From Malus domestica (lineage: Eukaryota; Streptophyta; Magnoliopsida; Rosales; Rosaceae): a DNA stretch of 64,000 nt. A program made the position numbers and the translations under genes. Of the stretch, positions 26,190 to 38,040 are shown in pieces. Location of the stretch: positions 611,001 to 675,000 of the forward strand of contig NC_091664.1 of NCBI RefSeq assembly GCF_042453785.1. Direction: 5' to 3'. The notes beneath the pieces are model-generated. The model was not told where the DNA came from. It searched no databases and saw nothing but the letters and a program-made list of their open reading frames with translations. Numbering within the stretch: position 1 is the stretch's first letter; each line of letters starts with the position of its first letter.

Positions 26190-27110
26190 CTCAATCCCAA
26201 ATTACAGAAGAGAAAGAAGAAAAAAAAACTAACTGTAATCCCAATCAAAATGTGGTTGTACGGAGATTCAGAGAAGAGAGAGACGATGGGATGGAAAGAA
26301 CGAAAATGCTGAATTTACGCAGGGAGAGAAAGAATGAGCAATATACCGTATTTTTCTTTTCTTTGAGTTCCTGAATAGAACGACGTCGTAACTTTAGTGA
26401 TGTAGTTAATTTAAATTTCGCAGTTGCCAAAAAAAAATATATATAGAAAATAGATATTTTATTTGAACCCGTATAACTTCATTTTTTTACACTCAACTTA
26501 CTCTACACCCATATTACTTTTAATTATACTATTAATATCTCTTAAACCCAAATTTATTGCCTAAATTATCCTCTTAAACTCAATTCAATATGTAAATTTA
26601 TAATTTTTACACCCATTTAATGTTCTCTCCTTCCAAACAGGTATATTGTGTTTCTTTTCAATACGTTGGATGAGTTGTTTGATTTCTCAACTGAAATTAA
26701 AGTGAAAAGTGCTTATGAAAAGCCTTACCCTACTGGCTACAAATCCTGAACAAAATCAGATATTCGAACATCATTTTTGGTCTAGTGGAAATGATGTGTT
26801 TCGGTATGATTTACTCAACTGAATTTCACCATAAACATCGAAATAATTTTTTTTTTTACACTATTAATGCGTCCTTTCAAAATTTCCAACAGGTCTGTTG
26901 TCTTTAGCAAACAATGAACTTGAATTTAACGCCATTCTGTGCACAATTAAGAAAAAGATGCGTGATGGTAAGAATTTGATTATTAAGTGTGAGTTCATAG
27001 ATAAAATTTAATTTTACTGTTAATTTTATCTTTTACTTGATGGTCATTATACAATACGACAAAAAAGAGAATTCACATTTAAAGTTTAAATTAGGTGTAG
27101 AGTGAAGTTA
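26190..27110. other. Intergenic; VAMP promoter side, AT-rich
   Basis: The first 200 bases are the VAMP leader and promoter. Words near 26470-26520 (taacttc, ctctacaccc) recur inverted near 27090-27110 (gtgtagagtgaagtta), which suggests a decayed terminal-inverted-repeat element across 26470-27110. Its ends are not clean. Confidence 0.3.
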
Positions 27111-27854
27111 TCTATCTATATATATAAAGTGAGAAGACAAAAAAGGTGAAATATTCAAAATACCAAAAAATGCCCTTCCCTAGTTAAGAATTCCAGAACA
27201 AAACAATTTAATTAACAAGGGTAAAATAATAAAACTAGGTCATTTTGAAAATTTCAAACAAATAACTACTTGATAAAATTAATATTACTATATTTGACCA
27301 TTAAAAAAAAACTAATACATAAACATAATAAATAAATAAAGTCAATTAGTAGGCGTGTGCTAAGGGGCTAGTATGGCGGAGAAAAATATGAAAGGTGCAT
27401 AGACCAAGGCGGGAAGGTTACACAGGACAAAGTTGTGTGGTGGTTAGTTTGTCCTCCGCCTTTTCCTCCGCTTCTCACTGGTAGAGTAGTGGTGTTGTGC
27501 CCTCACAAGTATTGTAAAAATAGGAAATTCTGCTTTTTCTTAAATTTCATTTGTGCAAAAATGTTATCTCTACTAATTAATGAAATATTTTTTGTCAATC
27601 AAAAGAGGATGAAAAGACAAATTAGTCTTCTATCACACAAAAAAAATGATGGACAATAATGTAATTTCACAAGTTCAAATTTTATTGTTTTTTATTGAAG
27701 CTTCACCTACAGGTGATGTTAAAATACCTTCAATATTAAAAAAAAATCAAAAACAAAAACCTCTCACCCCCCCCCACGTTCTCTCTCTCCCTCTCTCCTT
27801 CTCATTTTCTAAAAAAATGTATTCATATACACAAAGTGTGTAGGCAAATGCTAG
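27111..27854 (+). mobile_element. Candidate non-autonomous Helitron
   Basis: The block begins TCTATCTATATATATAAAG directly after an A. It ends in CTAG directly before a T, the A|T target expected for Helitrons. A short hairpin (ACACaaaGTGT) lies about 12 bases before the CTAG end. There is no RepHel protein inside. A second GGGGCTAGT word at 27366-27374 could mark an older nested end. Confidence 0.5.
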
Positions 27855-28045
27855 TATGTTATTATCTTAAACGAAATTTAAGTGGAATTTCACCGAAATT
27901 ATGTATGAACAAAGATGGGTTGTTTTACTCTCAGACTATGGCTTAAACGAAATGAGCTACTAATTAAGTAATGTGGTTGGGTTCGGTTTGAGCTAAAATT
28001 ACTGGTTTGATGTAGGTGGTTTAGCCTAAACTCAATACTATTCGC
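27855..28045. other. Short AT-rich intergenic gap
   Basis: No feature seen between the Helitron candidate and the first MITE. Confidence 0.4.
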
Positions 28046-28472
28046 GGGGTGTATTCAATTAGGATTTTAAGAGATTTTAATTATTTTAATAAATCTAGTG
28101 GTATTCAATCATGATTTTAAGTGATTATCTGAAATTCTAGATGTATTCAATTATAATTTTAAGATAGTTTATTAAAATCCTTAGAAATCCAGGGGTATTC
28201 AATTAAGATTTTAAAGAAGTTTATAACATTCTAGGTATATTCAATTAGAAATTGATTTTAAAGAATTTGAGAAAGTTGATGAATTAGAGGGAATTGGATA
28301 GATTTCGTAGTATATTTTAAGCATTCACAAATCTCACATCTTCCCATAAGATTTCGAGGGAATTGAATCAAAATTTTATATGGAATCTCTACAAATCAAT
28401 TAAACTCCACAAAAATCTATGGATTTATAAATCAATTAAAATCTCTCACATTCTCAATTGAATACACCCCCC
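28046..28472. mobile_element. MITE family A, copy 1
   Basis: Begins GGGGTGTATTCAATTAGG and ends with the inverted partner AATTGAATACACCCC. Inside, the word gtattcaatt recurs five or more times at intervals of about 50 bases. No clear target duplication is visible at this copy. Confidence 0.65.
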
Positions 28473-28489
28473 TTCAATTCTCATTCTTA

Positions 28490-28811
28490 TACTATGTTTG
28501 GATGAAGAAATTTAATATTAATAAGGATTTTAAAACGACAGAAATTGAAACGATGAGATTATATTTTTTAGAATTTATGAATTTTCTTATTTGGTTAACC
28601 TAAAAAAACAATAAAATTGAATACAGAATTTGTTATTTTTAAACTCTCAATAATAGAAATTGGGAAATGACACCTATTTACATGGAATTTAAACTTAGGA
28701 ATTGGAGGTCCCAAATTCCAAGTTTTTTTTCATGCGGAAATTGGTGCATGTATATATATAAATTATGATTTTATTCAAATTCAAGCCTATTTCCTTTATC
28801 CAAACATAATA
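28490..28811. mobile_element. Tourist-like MITE family B, copy 1
   Basis: The terminal repeat TACTATGTTTGGATGAAGAAA matches, inverted, the right end ...CCAAACATAATA. TTA flanks both sides (28487-28489, 28812-28814), so it is PIF/Harbinger type. It lies 17 bases from MITE A copy 1. Confidence 0.7.
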
Positions 28812-29104
28812 TTAGTGATTTACATCAACTATTGTACAAAGTTATACATTTTCTTAGTGTTTCATTTTTCAAAAATTTATTGTGTTAGCACATTGTCAAA
28901 TCTAATAGTCATGTGCACTAAAAGACTACAATTGTACATTTTCCTTTTGGTGAGCAAGGCGGCTAAGCTCAAAAGTCCTTTTTGATCTTTTAAAATCTGT
29001 CTCGCTTAAAAAAAAATCCGTTAAAATCTTCTAAAATCCCAATTGATTACAATTCTTTAGTCAGGTTTAGAAAGGTGAGTAAAGGTTCTCAAAACTAACA
29101 TTAA

Positions 29105-29910
29105 GGGGGTGTATTCAATTGAGAATTTGAGAGACTTTAATAGATTTATAAATCTGTGGATTTTTATGTAGTTTAATTGATTTGTAGAGATTTCATATAA
29201 AATTTTGATTCAATTCCCTCAAAATTTCATAGGAAGAGGTGAGATTTGTGGATGCTTAAAATACACTACAAAATCTCTCTAATTCCCTCTAATTCCTTAA
29301 CACTATGTTTGCATGAAGAAATTTAAGATTACTAAGGAATTTCAAAATGACGGAAATTGAAATAACAAGATTTTATTTTCTAGGATTTGTAAATTTTCTT
29401 GTTTGGTTAACCTAAAAGAACAATGGAATTTAATACGAAATTTAATACGAAATTTGTTATTTTTTAACTCTGAATCATAGAAATTGGGAAATGAAACTTA
29501 TTTACATGGAATTTGAACTTGGGAATTGGAGGTCCCAAATGTCAAGTTTTTTTTCCACGCGGAAATTCTAAATTTCTATATTTATGAATCCAAACAAGAG
29601 AATTGGTGCATGTCAATTTATAAATTTTGACTTTTACCAAAATTTCAAGTTTATTTTCTTCATCCAAACATAGTGTAACTTTCTCAAATTCTTTAAAATC
29701 AATTTCTAATTGAATACACCTGAAATGTTATAAACTTCTTTAAAATCCTAATTGAATACACTCGGATTTCTAAGGATTTTAATAAATTATCTTAAAATTC
29801 TAATTGAATACATCTTGAATTTTAGAGAATCACTTAAAATCCTGATTGAATACATCTAGATTCATTAAAAGAATTAAAATCCCTCAAAATCCCAATTGAA
29901 TACAGCTCCC
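29105..29910. mobile_element. MITE family A, copy 2 (inverted), split by MITE B
   Basis: Left edge GGGGGTGTATTCAATTGAG and right edge AATTGAATACAGCTCCC. Apart from the central insert it reads as the reverse complement of copy 1. TTA precedes the left edge at 29101-29103. Confidence 0.65.
29301..29675. mobile_element. Tourist-like MITE family B, copy 2, nested in MITE A
   Basis: Termini CACTATGTTTGCATGAAG and, inverted, CACTATGTTTGGATGAAG. TAA duplications sit at 29298-29300 and 29676-29678. It interrupts MITE A copy 2, so it is the younger insertion. Confidence 0.75.
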
Positions 29911-30538
29911 TGACAATGCCATGCGGAAGGAAGCAACCTCAAAGAAAGAATGACGATCGCTGGCCTTTAAGTTTAACTATCGAGGTGAATAATCATTTCC
30001 CTGTTCATCGATTTCTTTGTCATTCGTTAGAACACCTGCATGATCGATGTTGATGCCTCGATCAACATTCATCACTGTCATTCATCCGCAGGGTGTGAAC
30101 TATTTGCGCCATAGATATTACTGCAGGAGGATAAAAGTTATGCGTGCTAATGACTTTTGTCCCTCCCGAAAGAAAAGAAAAGAAAAACATGAATATAAGT
30201 AGTAAAGGAGAAGAAAGATGAGAAAAAGAAGGGAAGAATTGAAAATGGTAAGCATGATCTACAGAATAAAACGCAATAAAACTCGCAGCATAACTGAATT
30301 CAGAACAACATAGGATTTTGTCAAGTCGAAGCAATATTAACATGTATAGTCCTTGAAACATTTACAGAGATTTGTAGGAACAGTTATCTAACACTGCATA
30401 AGCCCTCCATCAGTAGCTGTTCTTATAATTACATTTGCAATGGGTGCCAATGCCATGCACCCCAAGTTAGAAAGTTTTTTTTTTCGAACCAAAAAATTCT
30501 TGATATTAGTTTGTAATTCCTTGATTGTGTTATTGGTA
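29911..30538. other. Intergenic; CSLD 3' flank
   Basis: Probably includes the 3' UTR of the cellulose synthase-like gene. A short inverted pair (gatcgatgttgatg / ctcgatcaacat) is at about 30041-30070. No gene seen. Confidence 0.4.
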
Positions 30539-33500
30539 TTAGATCTGCACGTTTCCACCACCGAAATTGGCACCATTTGGAGGATTGATTAGTACCCAGA
30601 GCAAAGATGTTGTGATTGCAAGCAGCCCTGCCCAGACATAGATGATCGTAGGTATCCTTCCTCTCCTTCCCATCAAGCCCTTCATAAATGGGTACATGTG
30701 AACCAACACCCAAAAACTAAAGAATAGTCCTCCGAGTAGCCTATTCCATTGCGGTATCACTGCGTATAAGGTCCTTGAGATTCCAATCACAATTGCAATA
30801 ATGTTGACAATTATGATTGTGAGAGGCATTAGGAAGAGACTTGTCCATTTTACAACGTAAAGGTCTGCATAAATGTCTTCTTCGTCCTCAGCAGTAGACT
30901 TGGTGGTTAAGGTGAAGCTAATTTCGATCCCAGCTACGACTTTGAGGAGACCCTGGATGACAGCTACAAGGTGAGCACTGGTTCCACCGATGACCCAAAA
31001 CTGCTCGTTACGCCACCATTCCTCAAGACCGATGCCAGACCATCTGACTTCAAGTAGGGAGAGGAGACACAGACAGACAGTGATGGTAAGGAGGTAGACA
31101 AGGAAGGCGACATTTAGGCCTGCAACTATGAATTGACCTGTGAAGAGGCAGAGTGCTGGGAGGAAACAGTAAACAACCAGAAAGATTGAGGTGAAGGGAT
31201 AAATGCCGACATTGAGGTATGCAATACGCTGTAGAAACTTGAGGCGCCGGCATGCAAGAAATGCATTGTTCCTAGAGTAGAAGATTTCCACAGAACCAGT
31301 GGCCCATCGGAGTACCTGGTGCAATCTGTCCGTAAGGTTGATAGGTGCTGTGCCACGGAATGCATCACGCTTTGTGAGACAATACACTGACCGCCATCCA
31401 CGATTGTGCATTCTGTAACCTGTCACAACATCCTCTGTCACAGATCCGTAGATCCAACCTATTCTGTCTCCCCATTCGGTGTTGTCCTCATACCTGTGTG
31501 TGCACGTGTGTATGCGTTCAAACGCCCGCAAACACCAATGAATTAGTAAATCTATTGACTGAATTGCGGTGTTGACTCATGCTGTCTAAAAATGTGCTTC
31601 TTTTAGCATGATTTTTTTATGTTACTTACCAGCAGGAAATGACAGCAACTGCTTCGGCAACAGTGGGAGCATCGAGTGGCTGACGTGGTTCAAGCAGCGC
31701 GCCAGGAGGGCGGCCATTCTTGACAGACATGTGATCCGCAAGAGGACGTCCTTGAAACTCAGTGACAGCTATGGAATCTGTGAACATTTGTGAATTTCCG
31801 AACTTCTTTGGAAGGCCTAAGTCCGGGTGATCTGCCAGAGGTTGTTTTTCTGAGTTCGCTTGGTCTGGATCAGACAGTAACTGTTCCTCCATCTCATGGT
31901 AATTTGGAGCTCGGGCCTTGATCGTCCCAAACATTCCTAAATACTCATTTGCCCTCGGCGGGTGGAACCCGTACAGTGCAAAACGCCTGAACATGCACCC
32001 AGTTCCAACATACACTGGGCCTTGGAGACCGTCCAGGGCTCTCATATTTCCTGTATATTGATTTACAATTAAATCCAAGAACTTTCATCACTTTCAGTTT
32101 CACATTAGCTATCAAATTCAATTAATTAGTCAAAGCGCCCTGATCAAACATATAAAGATTACCATCAAAGAAGACTGTATTATGATTTGCATAACGGTCA
32201 GATGGGTCGATCCCTTCAAATCTCTGAGGAAACTGTATGTAGCATATCCGGTCTCCACCACGGTCCATCATGAAGCACATTCCCTCCCTTATAGCTAGAG
32301 AGTTATAGATATAATGGTCACAATCCAAATTAAGCATGAATGGACCGTTGGACAATATTGCTGATGCTCGGACCATGGCATTCATGGCTCCTGCCTTCTT
32401 GTTGTGGTCGTATCCAGGTCGCTTCTCTCGCGACACATAAACAAACATTGGGATTCGAATGTCCACCCCTGTGAAGTCTAATTTTTTCTCATCCGGAAAA
32501 CCCATTACAGGATCCATGTCTGGGACCTTACTCATTACCTGTATATATGTTTGGGATTAAAGTTTTGAACGCACTCAAATATGAAACAGATAGAAAAAAA
32601 AACAAGTCTTACAACATTTGAGATTCAAACTTTCCGGACTTGCTTTAGTGCCTCTAGCATCACTCCTTACGACAACACCAACATATTATTAGCTAGTTAA
32701 TATGTACATACGTATCAATCACCTGTAAGATCCCAGCATGGTCTCCCTTTTTATGATCAGCGCAAGGTTCGAGCCACGTCCCCGGCCAGTGTGTTCCGTC
32801 AGCCATCCACGTTGCCTTTGTGATGTTCGTTGCCTCCTCTTCCACTGGCTCTGCTCCACCTCCACCAGCGCTTCTTTCCTTGGTAAGCTTCCTTTCCTTC
32901 ATGTTCTCTCTGGAGTTATACATTTCACTTCGTTTGCGAATTACATCAGGAAGACCATTGATCCTAACCTTAAATTCATCATATTCTCTCTTGATCCATC
33001 TCCGATCCTTGACAAAATCAGGCCGCTTCTTGTTCTTGGTAGGGTCAACTTTGCTGCTAAAGTAACTGTCTGGATTCCTAGGCTCAATATTGTGTTTTCG
33101 GCAAAAGGGGACCCAAACCTGCAGTGCACATGTATATATTTAGACGACGTATAGGTACGTGTATAATTCTTCTAGATCTGAATTTTTTTATGTTACAGAT
33201 CAATTGGTTTGTCTAAGTTCATTATAGTAAGCCAGTTACTTCTTCGACCGAAAAAAAAAAAACCAATTACCTCAGCAAAGTTAACAGCCTCAGCCATGGC
33301 CTCAAAGGTGAGAATGGCACCACCATCATCTGAAATGTAAGCCGAAAGCTTTTCCACAGGGTATTGGGCGGCAAAGATAGAGAGGAGGGTATTGGCAGTG
33401 ACAAGAGGCGGTTCCTTTTCAGGATCGGCGGTGGAGATAAAGACATCAACACCGGGGAGGTCAGACCGCCCAGTAGGGTTGGTTGCAGAAGGTTGCTCAA

Positions 33501-34734
33501 ACTTGTCATGTAGGGCAGCTAAGTCCGTGGCACGATTTATGGGGTTCAGCTTGGGAAGTATGTCTAAAATCCATGAAAATGCAAACCAAATCTCACAGAC
33601 TATGGAGATTCCCCATAGCCACATTGCATCCGGGTTTGGATTCCTCACTCGCCATATTATAAAAAAAAACAGTACCACCAAACGGATAACCACTAGTAAC
33701 CTGCATAATGTATACATGTATATATGTTATTGATTGAATGGCCTTTTCTTTTCCTTGCCCTTGTGCTTTGATGAAAATCCTTCTTTCACCATATGAACTT
33801 GAAACTGTTGACTTTCTTTTCCTGCTTTTATTTCGTGTCCCAAGTTACTCCATTCTATCCAATTGGTGAAGAAAATTTCTAACTTGGCTGTTGTGGAAGT
33901 AGAGCCAAAACAAACAAAATGGCAAGTTTCGAGCAAAATGTTTAGTTCCACATAAGCTAAGTAAACGATTTTCCAACCAGCTTATGGAATGGGTTAACAT
34001 GGCACGAAACGAAAGCACAAAAAGCCTAATGTAATTGTTAATTAAGAAGCTCACTGGATGTAAATTCTTCTTTTTTGTATCAATAAAATTCTTTCGTACC
34101 GCCGAGATTCTAACAAAAAAAGTCAGTACCTGTAAGGGCTAAGAATAGCAGGAGGAACCTTAACCTTCCTGGTGAGTGGTTTCCATGGCTTGTCAATAAA
34201 ATCCTGCATGCTCATTTCTATTTCCGGACCATACTTGTTCTCTTGCTGATCTGACCAATATGCGTTTCCAATCCCATACGTTCCTTTCGACTCAAACAAC
34301 CAACGGTTGTGATCAAAGTCCCCAGTTTGGCTTCTCAATAGTATTGATTTGTTATTTGATGATTTCATCACCGACATTCTCCTGTCCATCTTTGCGGCCT
34401 CACTGTCGCCACCGCCACCATCACCACCCCCTCGCCTAGTCTCCGCCCCAAACCTTGATGGTCCATATGGCCCTGGACCATCATGCTTGGGATCCGAGGT
34501 TGTTCCTGCACTGGACGACCCACCTGGCTGGTTGTCCGGTGTGGGAGGCATCATCACGGTGTAGTTGATGTAGTCATTTTCGCCTGAGAACTCCCCGCTC
34601 ATGTCCAAATCATCGTCCCGGGACAAGCTCATCACACGTCCGCTGGACGTTCGGCGAGCAAACTTGACACCCTTCGGTCCTTGGCCGGGAGATGACGATG
34701 TTGATTTCTTTGATGAATTTGATGAGGTTGCCAT
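30539..34734 (-). CDS. Cellulose synthase-like protein D (CSLD1/CSLD4 type)
   Basis: A GT2 glycosyltransferase of Golgi or plasma membrane that makes wall glucan or mannan. CSLD1/4 relatives act in pollen tube tip growth. Six exons: 34734-34130, 33700-33271, 33118-32723, 32538-32163, 32050-31630 and 31493-30539. Together they encode 1060 residues. The N-terminal part has [18 protein letters not shown] and [13 protein letters not shown] but no cysteine-rich zinc finger, as in the shorter CSLDs. Two transmembrane helices follow LSPYR. The catalytic signature is seen as [28 protein letters not shown] and QVLRW (D,D,D,QxxRW). Six C-terminal helices end in [15 protein letters not shown]. The start at 34734 gives [15 protein letters not shown], right for the family. 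No break seen. Assignment to the D1/D4 pollen clade is from recalled similarity. Confidence 0.93.
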
Positions 34735-36066
34735 ATCTGTATCTCCTGATGATGTCTATGCTTTTCCTAATGTAATTGTGCTAGAAAGCCCTAATGATCG
34801 ATTATTCCATGCCTAAATAACTAGAACATGTAATTGCGCGTGTTGCTTGTTACGCACGCAAAGATGAGAATTTGGAATTCCGTGTATAAAAAGAGAGGGA
34901 GGAGGTGGAAACATGAAATTCTGGGACTCAGGAGGTGGAGCAATTGGGATCGACGTTGAAAGTTCAATCAGCGGTTGAAGGAGAGGCCAAATATGGTAAT
35001 GGCTGATAAGTTGAATGGTCCGAAATTGCTTCTCTATTTTTAGGTTTGGCTGCAGCGGATCTCACTCCCTTGTTTCAATCTGTCTCATTCATATTTTATC
35101 TTCGTAATGGATAGATGGACATTGTTTGAGCTTTGTGAATTGGTGGTTGCAGTTTTGTACGCTACACCAGTAGTGGTACTGAATCAATGTCAATCAAGCT
35201 TGCATGTTGGGTTTAAATAAGTTGCAGCAATTTAATTGAATTTTGTTGTCCCAGTTTGTATATAATCTTATTTCTCGATTTTAATTGAGAGTTTGTAGTT
35301 TTAAACCTTTGCAGCAATATCTATATTATTACTACCCGTTATTGATTGATTTCACACGCTCTATAATTAGTTCGAAGTTGGCGTGAATTGACATTTAATT
35401 TTGTATTTACACACACGTGTCCAGGGATGAAACCAGAGATTTGTATGGATAAAGACATCCTCAAACAACAAAGTCATAAATTAACAGGCCAAAGAATTTA
35501 CTAAACAAAATACTTATATATTAATCCATAAGATTTTTCATACAACATATTATAGTATACTCGACGTGTATTTTTCATGTTTTGAAAGCGTTGCATAGCA
35601 ACTTCATTACCAATAATATCAAATATCTCACTCTATAAAAATAATCATGTTATCATTCATCTATTGATCACCAATCCGATATCTCGATCGATTCTTCAGA
35701 AATTTCACGACTAAGAATGCTCTTTCAGAGTTAGCAATTGCAACTGAAAGAGTTAACGCTAATGTCAAACCAATAATACACCTTCTTAATGGCACAAACA
35801 TTTACATTTTTTCCAACAAAAAAAATTTAAGTGAGGGCATCCAGCCCCCTGGCCCAAGGTAGCTTCGTCCTTGCTTGTGTCATGTTTGCCAGAATGTCAT
35901 GTGCTTTGTTTGTAAGTACTATTTGCTTGATCTAGTTTTCGGGATTTAACATTTTAGAGTCTTGATTTGTGCAATTAAGTTTTATTACCTTTTTTTATTG
36001 TAACACAATTGTAATCCTATATGTATCTCCTTACGAAGCAGAATACAGAGATCTTGATTCCAAAAA
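34735..36066. other. Intergenic; CSLD promoter side
   Basis: CSLD promoter and leader, then AT-rich sequence with a decayed hAT transposase fragment at 35562-35757. No other gene seen. Confidence 0.45.
35562..35757 (-). pseudogene. hAT transposase C-terminal (dimerisation) remnant
   Basis: On the minus strand the translation VAIANSERAF...KFLKNRSRYRIGD resembles the hAT dimerisation region (typically VASAERSFS.LK.IK..LRS). The later FQNMKNTR resembles the tail of ZMYM1/TTF-type transposases. Two in-frame stops are present and no termini are visible, so this is an old scrap of a DNA transposon. Confidence 0.5.
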
Positions 36067-36760
36067 TCATACACTCTTAGGCCTAGGATCAATACCTTCC
36101 ACAATGAGGCCGCTCTTAGGTATGTCACTACTAGTTTCCCTTAGACTACATTCTACTGTTGCATTATCTCCTCCTCCATTGAAGAATTCGCCCATCTCAA
36201 TCTCTGTCCACCGGTCTCTTCCACGCCGCCGAGCATTTCGAGGCATATCTTCTAGAGGGTCTAGGATCATGCTATGATCCTCTGCAACTCCTCTTTGTTT
36301 GTAAACGATATGCAACGTAATCGGCGTTCCTTCAAACCCCCATTTGGATTCTTCGGGGAGCTTATAGACAAGGTAAGCTAAGCTGTATACGTCGTTCGTG
36401 GGGATAACTTTTTCGTCTCTATGCATCCCTTGATCTCAAGCCACCATACAAGTTTCAGCTCAGCCACTTGGGAGAACCTGTAATGATCCAGAATGTGTTA
36501 TATACATCATAACTCAATTTGCATAGTCAAATTAGTATTTACATAACTAATTAATTAAAGTTAAATTACTATGCCCTCGTCGAGGACGACAGGGTTTCGG
36601 CATAGTAATCTGAAGGCAAGAAACGCTCCCTAAGGACGTCAGATAGGGCAGCCGATCGGAATGTAGAGCAGACGAGGGACGACCGGCATGCATCTTTAGG
36701 GGACGTGAGGGAAAGAAAATGTGAGATGCACTCCCACGGTAATGACTCTAATCCCGGCAT
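36067..36760 (-). pseudogene. F-box protein PP2-B-like, broken
   Basis: PP2-B proteins join an N-terminal F-box, which would bind SKP1 in an SCF ligase, to a phloem-lectin PP2 domain. The first exon (36760-36569) reads LPWECISHFLSLTSPKDACR, a good F-box. The last exon (about 36473-36067) reads FSQVAELKLVWWLEIKGCIE, then DRWTEIEMGEFFNGGG and GLIVEGIDPRP, the C-terminal half of the PP2 domain. The middle exon expected between them is missing: only about 95 bases separate the two. In the last exon a duplicated gctta (about 36373-36382) shifts the frame right after TYTA. Both faults point to a pseudogene. The parent copy is not in the window. Confidence 0.8.
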
Positions 36761-37399
36761 TATGTTTGTTTGTCCTGATTGGTAACTAACAGCTAGCTAG
36801 ATATACATTTGAATTTTGAACGAATGTAATTTATTCGTCTTTTTTATGTATGTAAAAAATTGCACAATGGCTCATCCGCGTTGCGGTTAATTAGCATTGT
36901 GTTTCGCGTTTATTGATTTACAAAAAGGAAGTTACACTTGGCCAATCTAATGCCCTTTTGGTCAAATAATAGTTCATCGTACGCTATATAATAATAATCC
37001 AGTTATCAAATGGAAACAAATCTTTTAACAAATTAGACATTTTTTTATAGGTAAACTAATGAAAATGGTTTAAAAACTTTGAGTTTTAGCGATAAGGACA
37101 AAATAAAAGGTAAAGTACATAGTACCAAGATTGACTTTTTAGTGTAAAAATGTGATTCTTCGTTAAAATGAATAGTATCGAGAGCTTTTCGTTAAAGTTC
37201 CTTTTTATTATTATTATTAAACTTTTGGACCTCTCTTCGTCAGAGATGGCCAAGAGACATAAGCAGCCTCCCTGGGGCATTTTATCAAGCATAACCCATC
37301 GATTCCCACCGAGTCTGACTCACCACCCACCAAACATAAAAAATCATGTCGAAACGACATTGGGCCTAATCCGGCCTAGCCACATTACAAGTCCACTTA
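36761..37399. other. Intergenic with a probable MITE and a duplicated gene leader
   Basis: 37040-37215 looks like a short repeat I associate with Rosaceae genomes (gttttagcgataaggacaaa, ctttttagtgtaaaaatgtg, cgttaaagttcc). 37303-37354 is a second copy of the leader just upstream of the GCK gene. TTA at 37397-37399 is the left target duplication of the next element. Confidence 0.45.
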
Positions 37400-38040
37400 G
37401 AGCAACTCCACTGGTGTGGATAGCCCGATGGACCAGCAAGGATTTAATTCAATTGCCTCCCTATCCCAACTCCAGCTCATGAGGGCGATTGATTGAGGTG
37501 GGGCCGGAGTGAGAGGCTCGGCTCAAATCGTTGGCCCGAGAGTCTGAGGCCTATGTGATGCTTGGCTGACATCAACCACGTTTTAAAATTAATAAAAAAA
37601 TATTAATAAAAATGTAAAAAATTAAAAAAAAATCCGAACAAAAATTAAAAATTAAAAAAAATGATTTAATTTTTCTATAAATATGTTATCATTATCTTCC
37701 AACTTACACTATAATTTTATATTTTTTCAAATACTTTGTGTTGTAATTTCTTATTTAATAACATGTGGTACAACGAGACCGATTAAAAATCATATCCGAA
37801 ATTACAAATAAAATTATTTTTTATTTTTTATAAAATACTAGGGTAAAAGACTATTTACTACCATCATGTTTCGTGGTTTTCAACATTTAGTACATCAAGT
37901 TTTTTTCGTCTCAGAGTCATACCTAAAGTATAAATTTTGAGACAGTCTCATACATCCGTTAGTCAAACTATTAAATCTGTCATTAATTGTGACGTAGCAC
38001 CCATGTGGACAATGACTGGGCGCCACGTGTCATCCATGTT

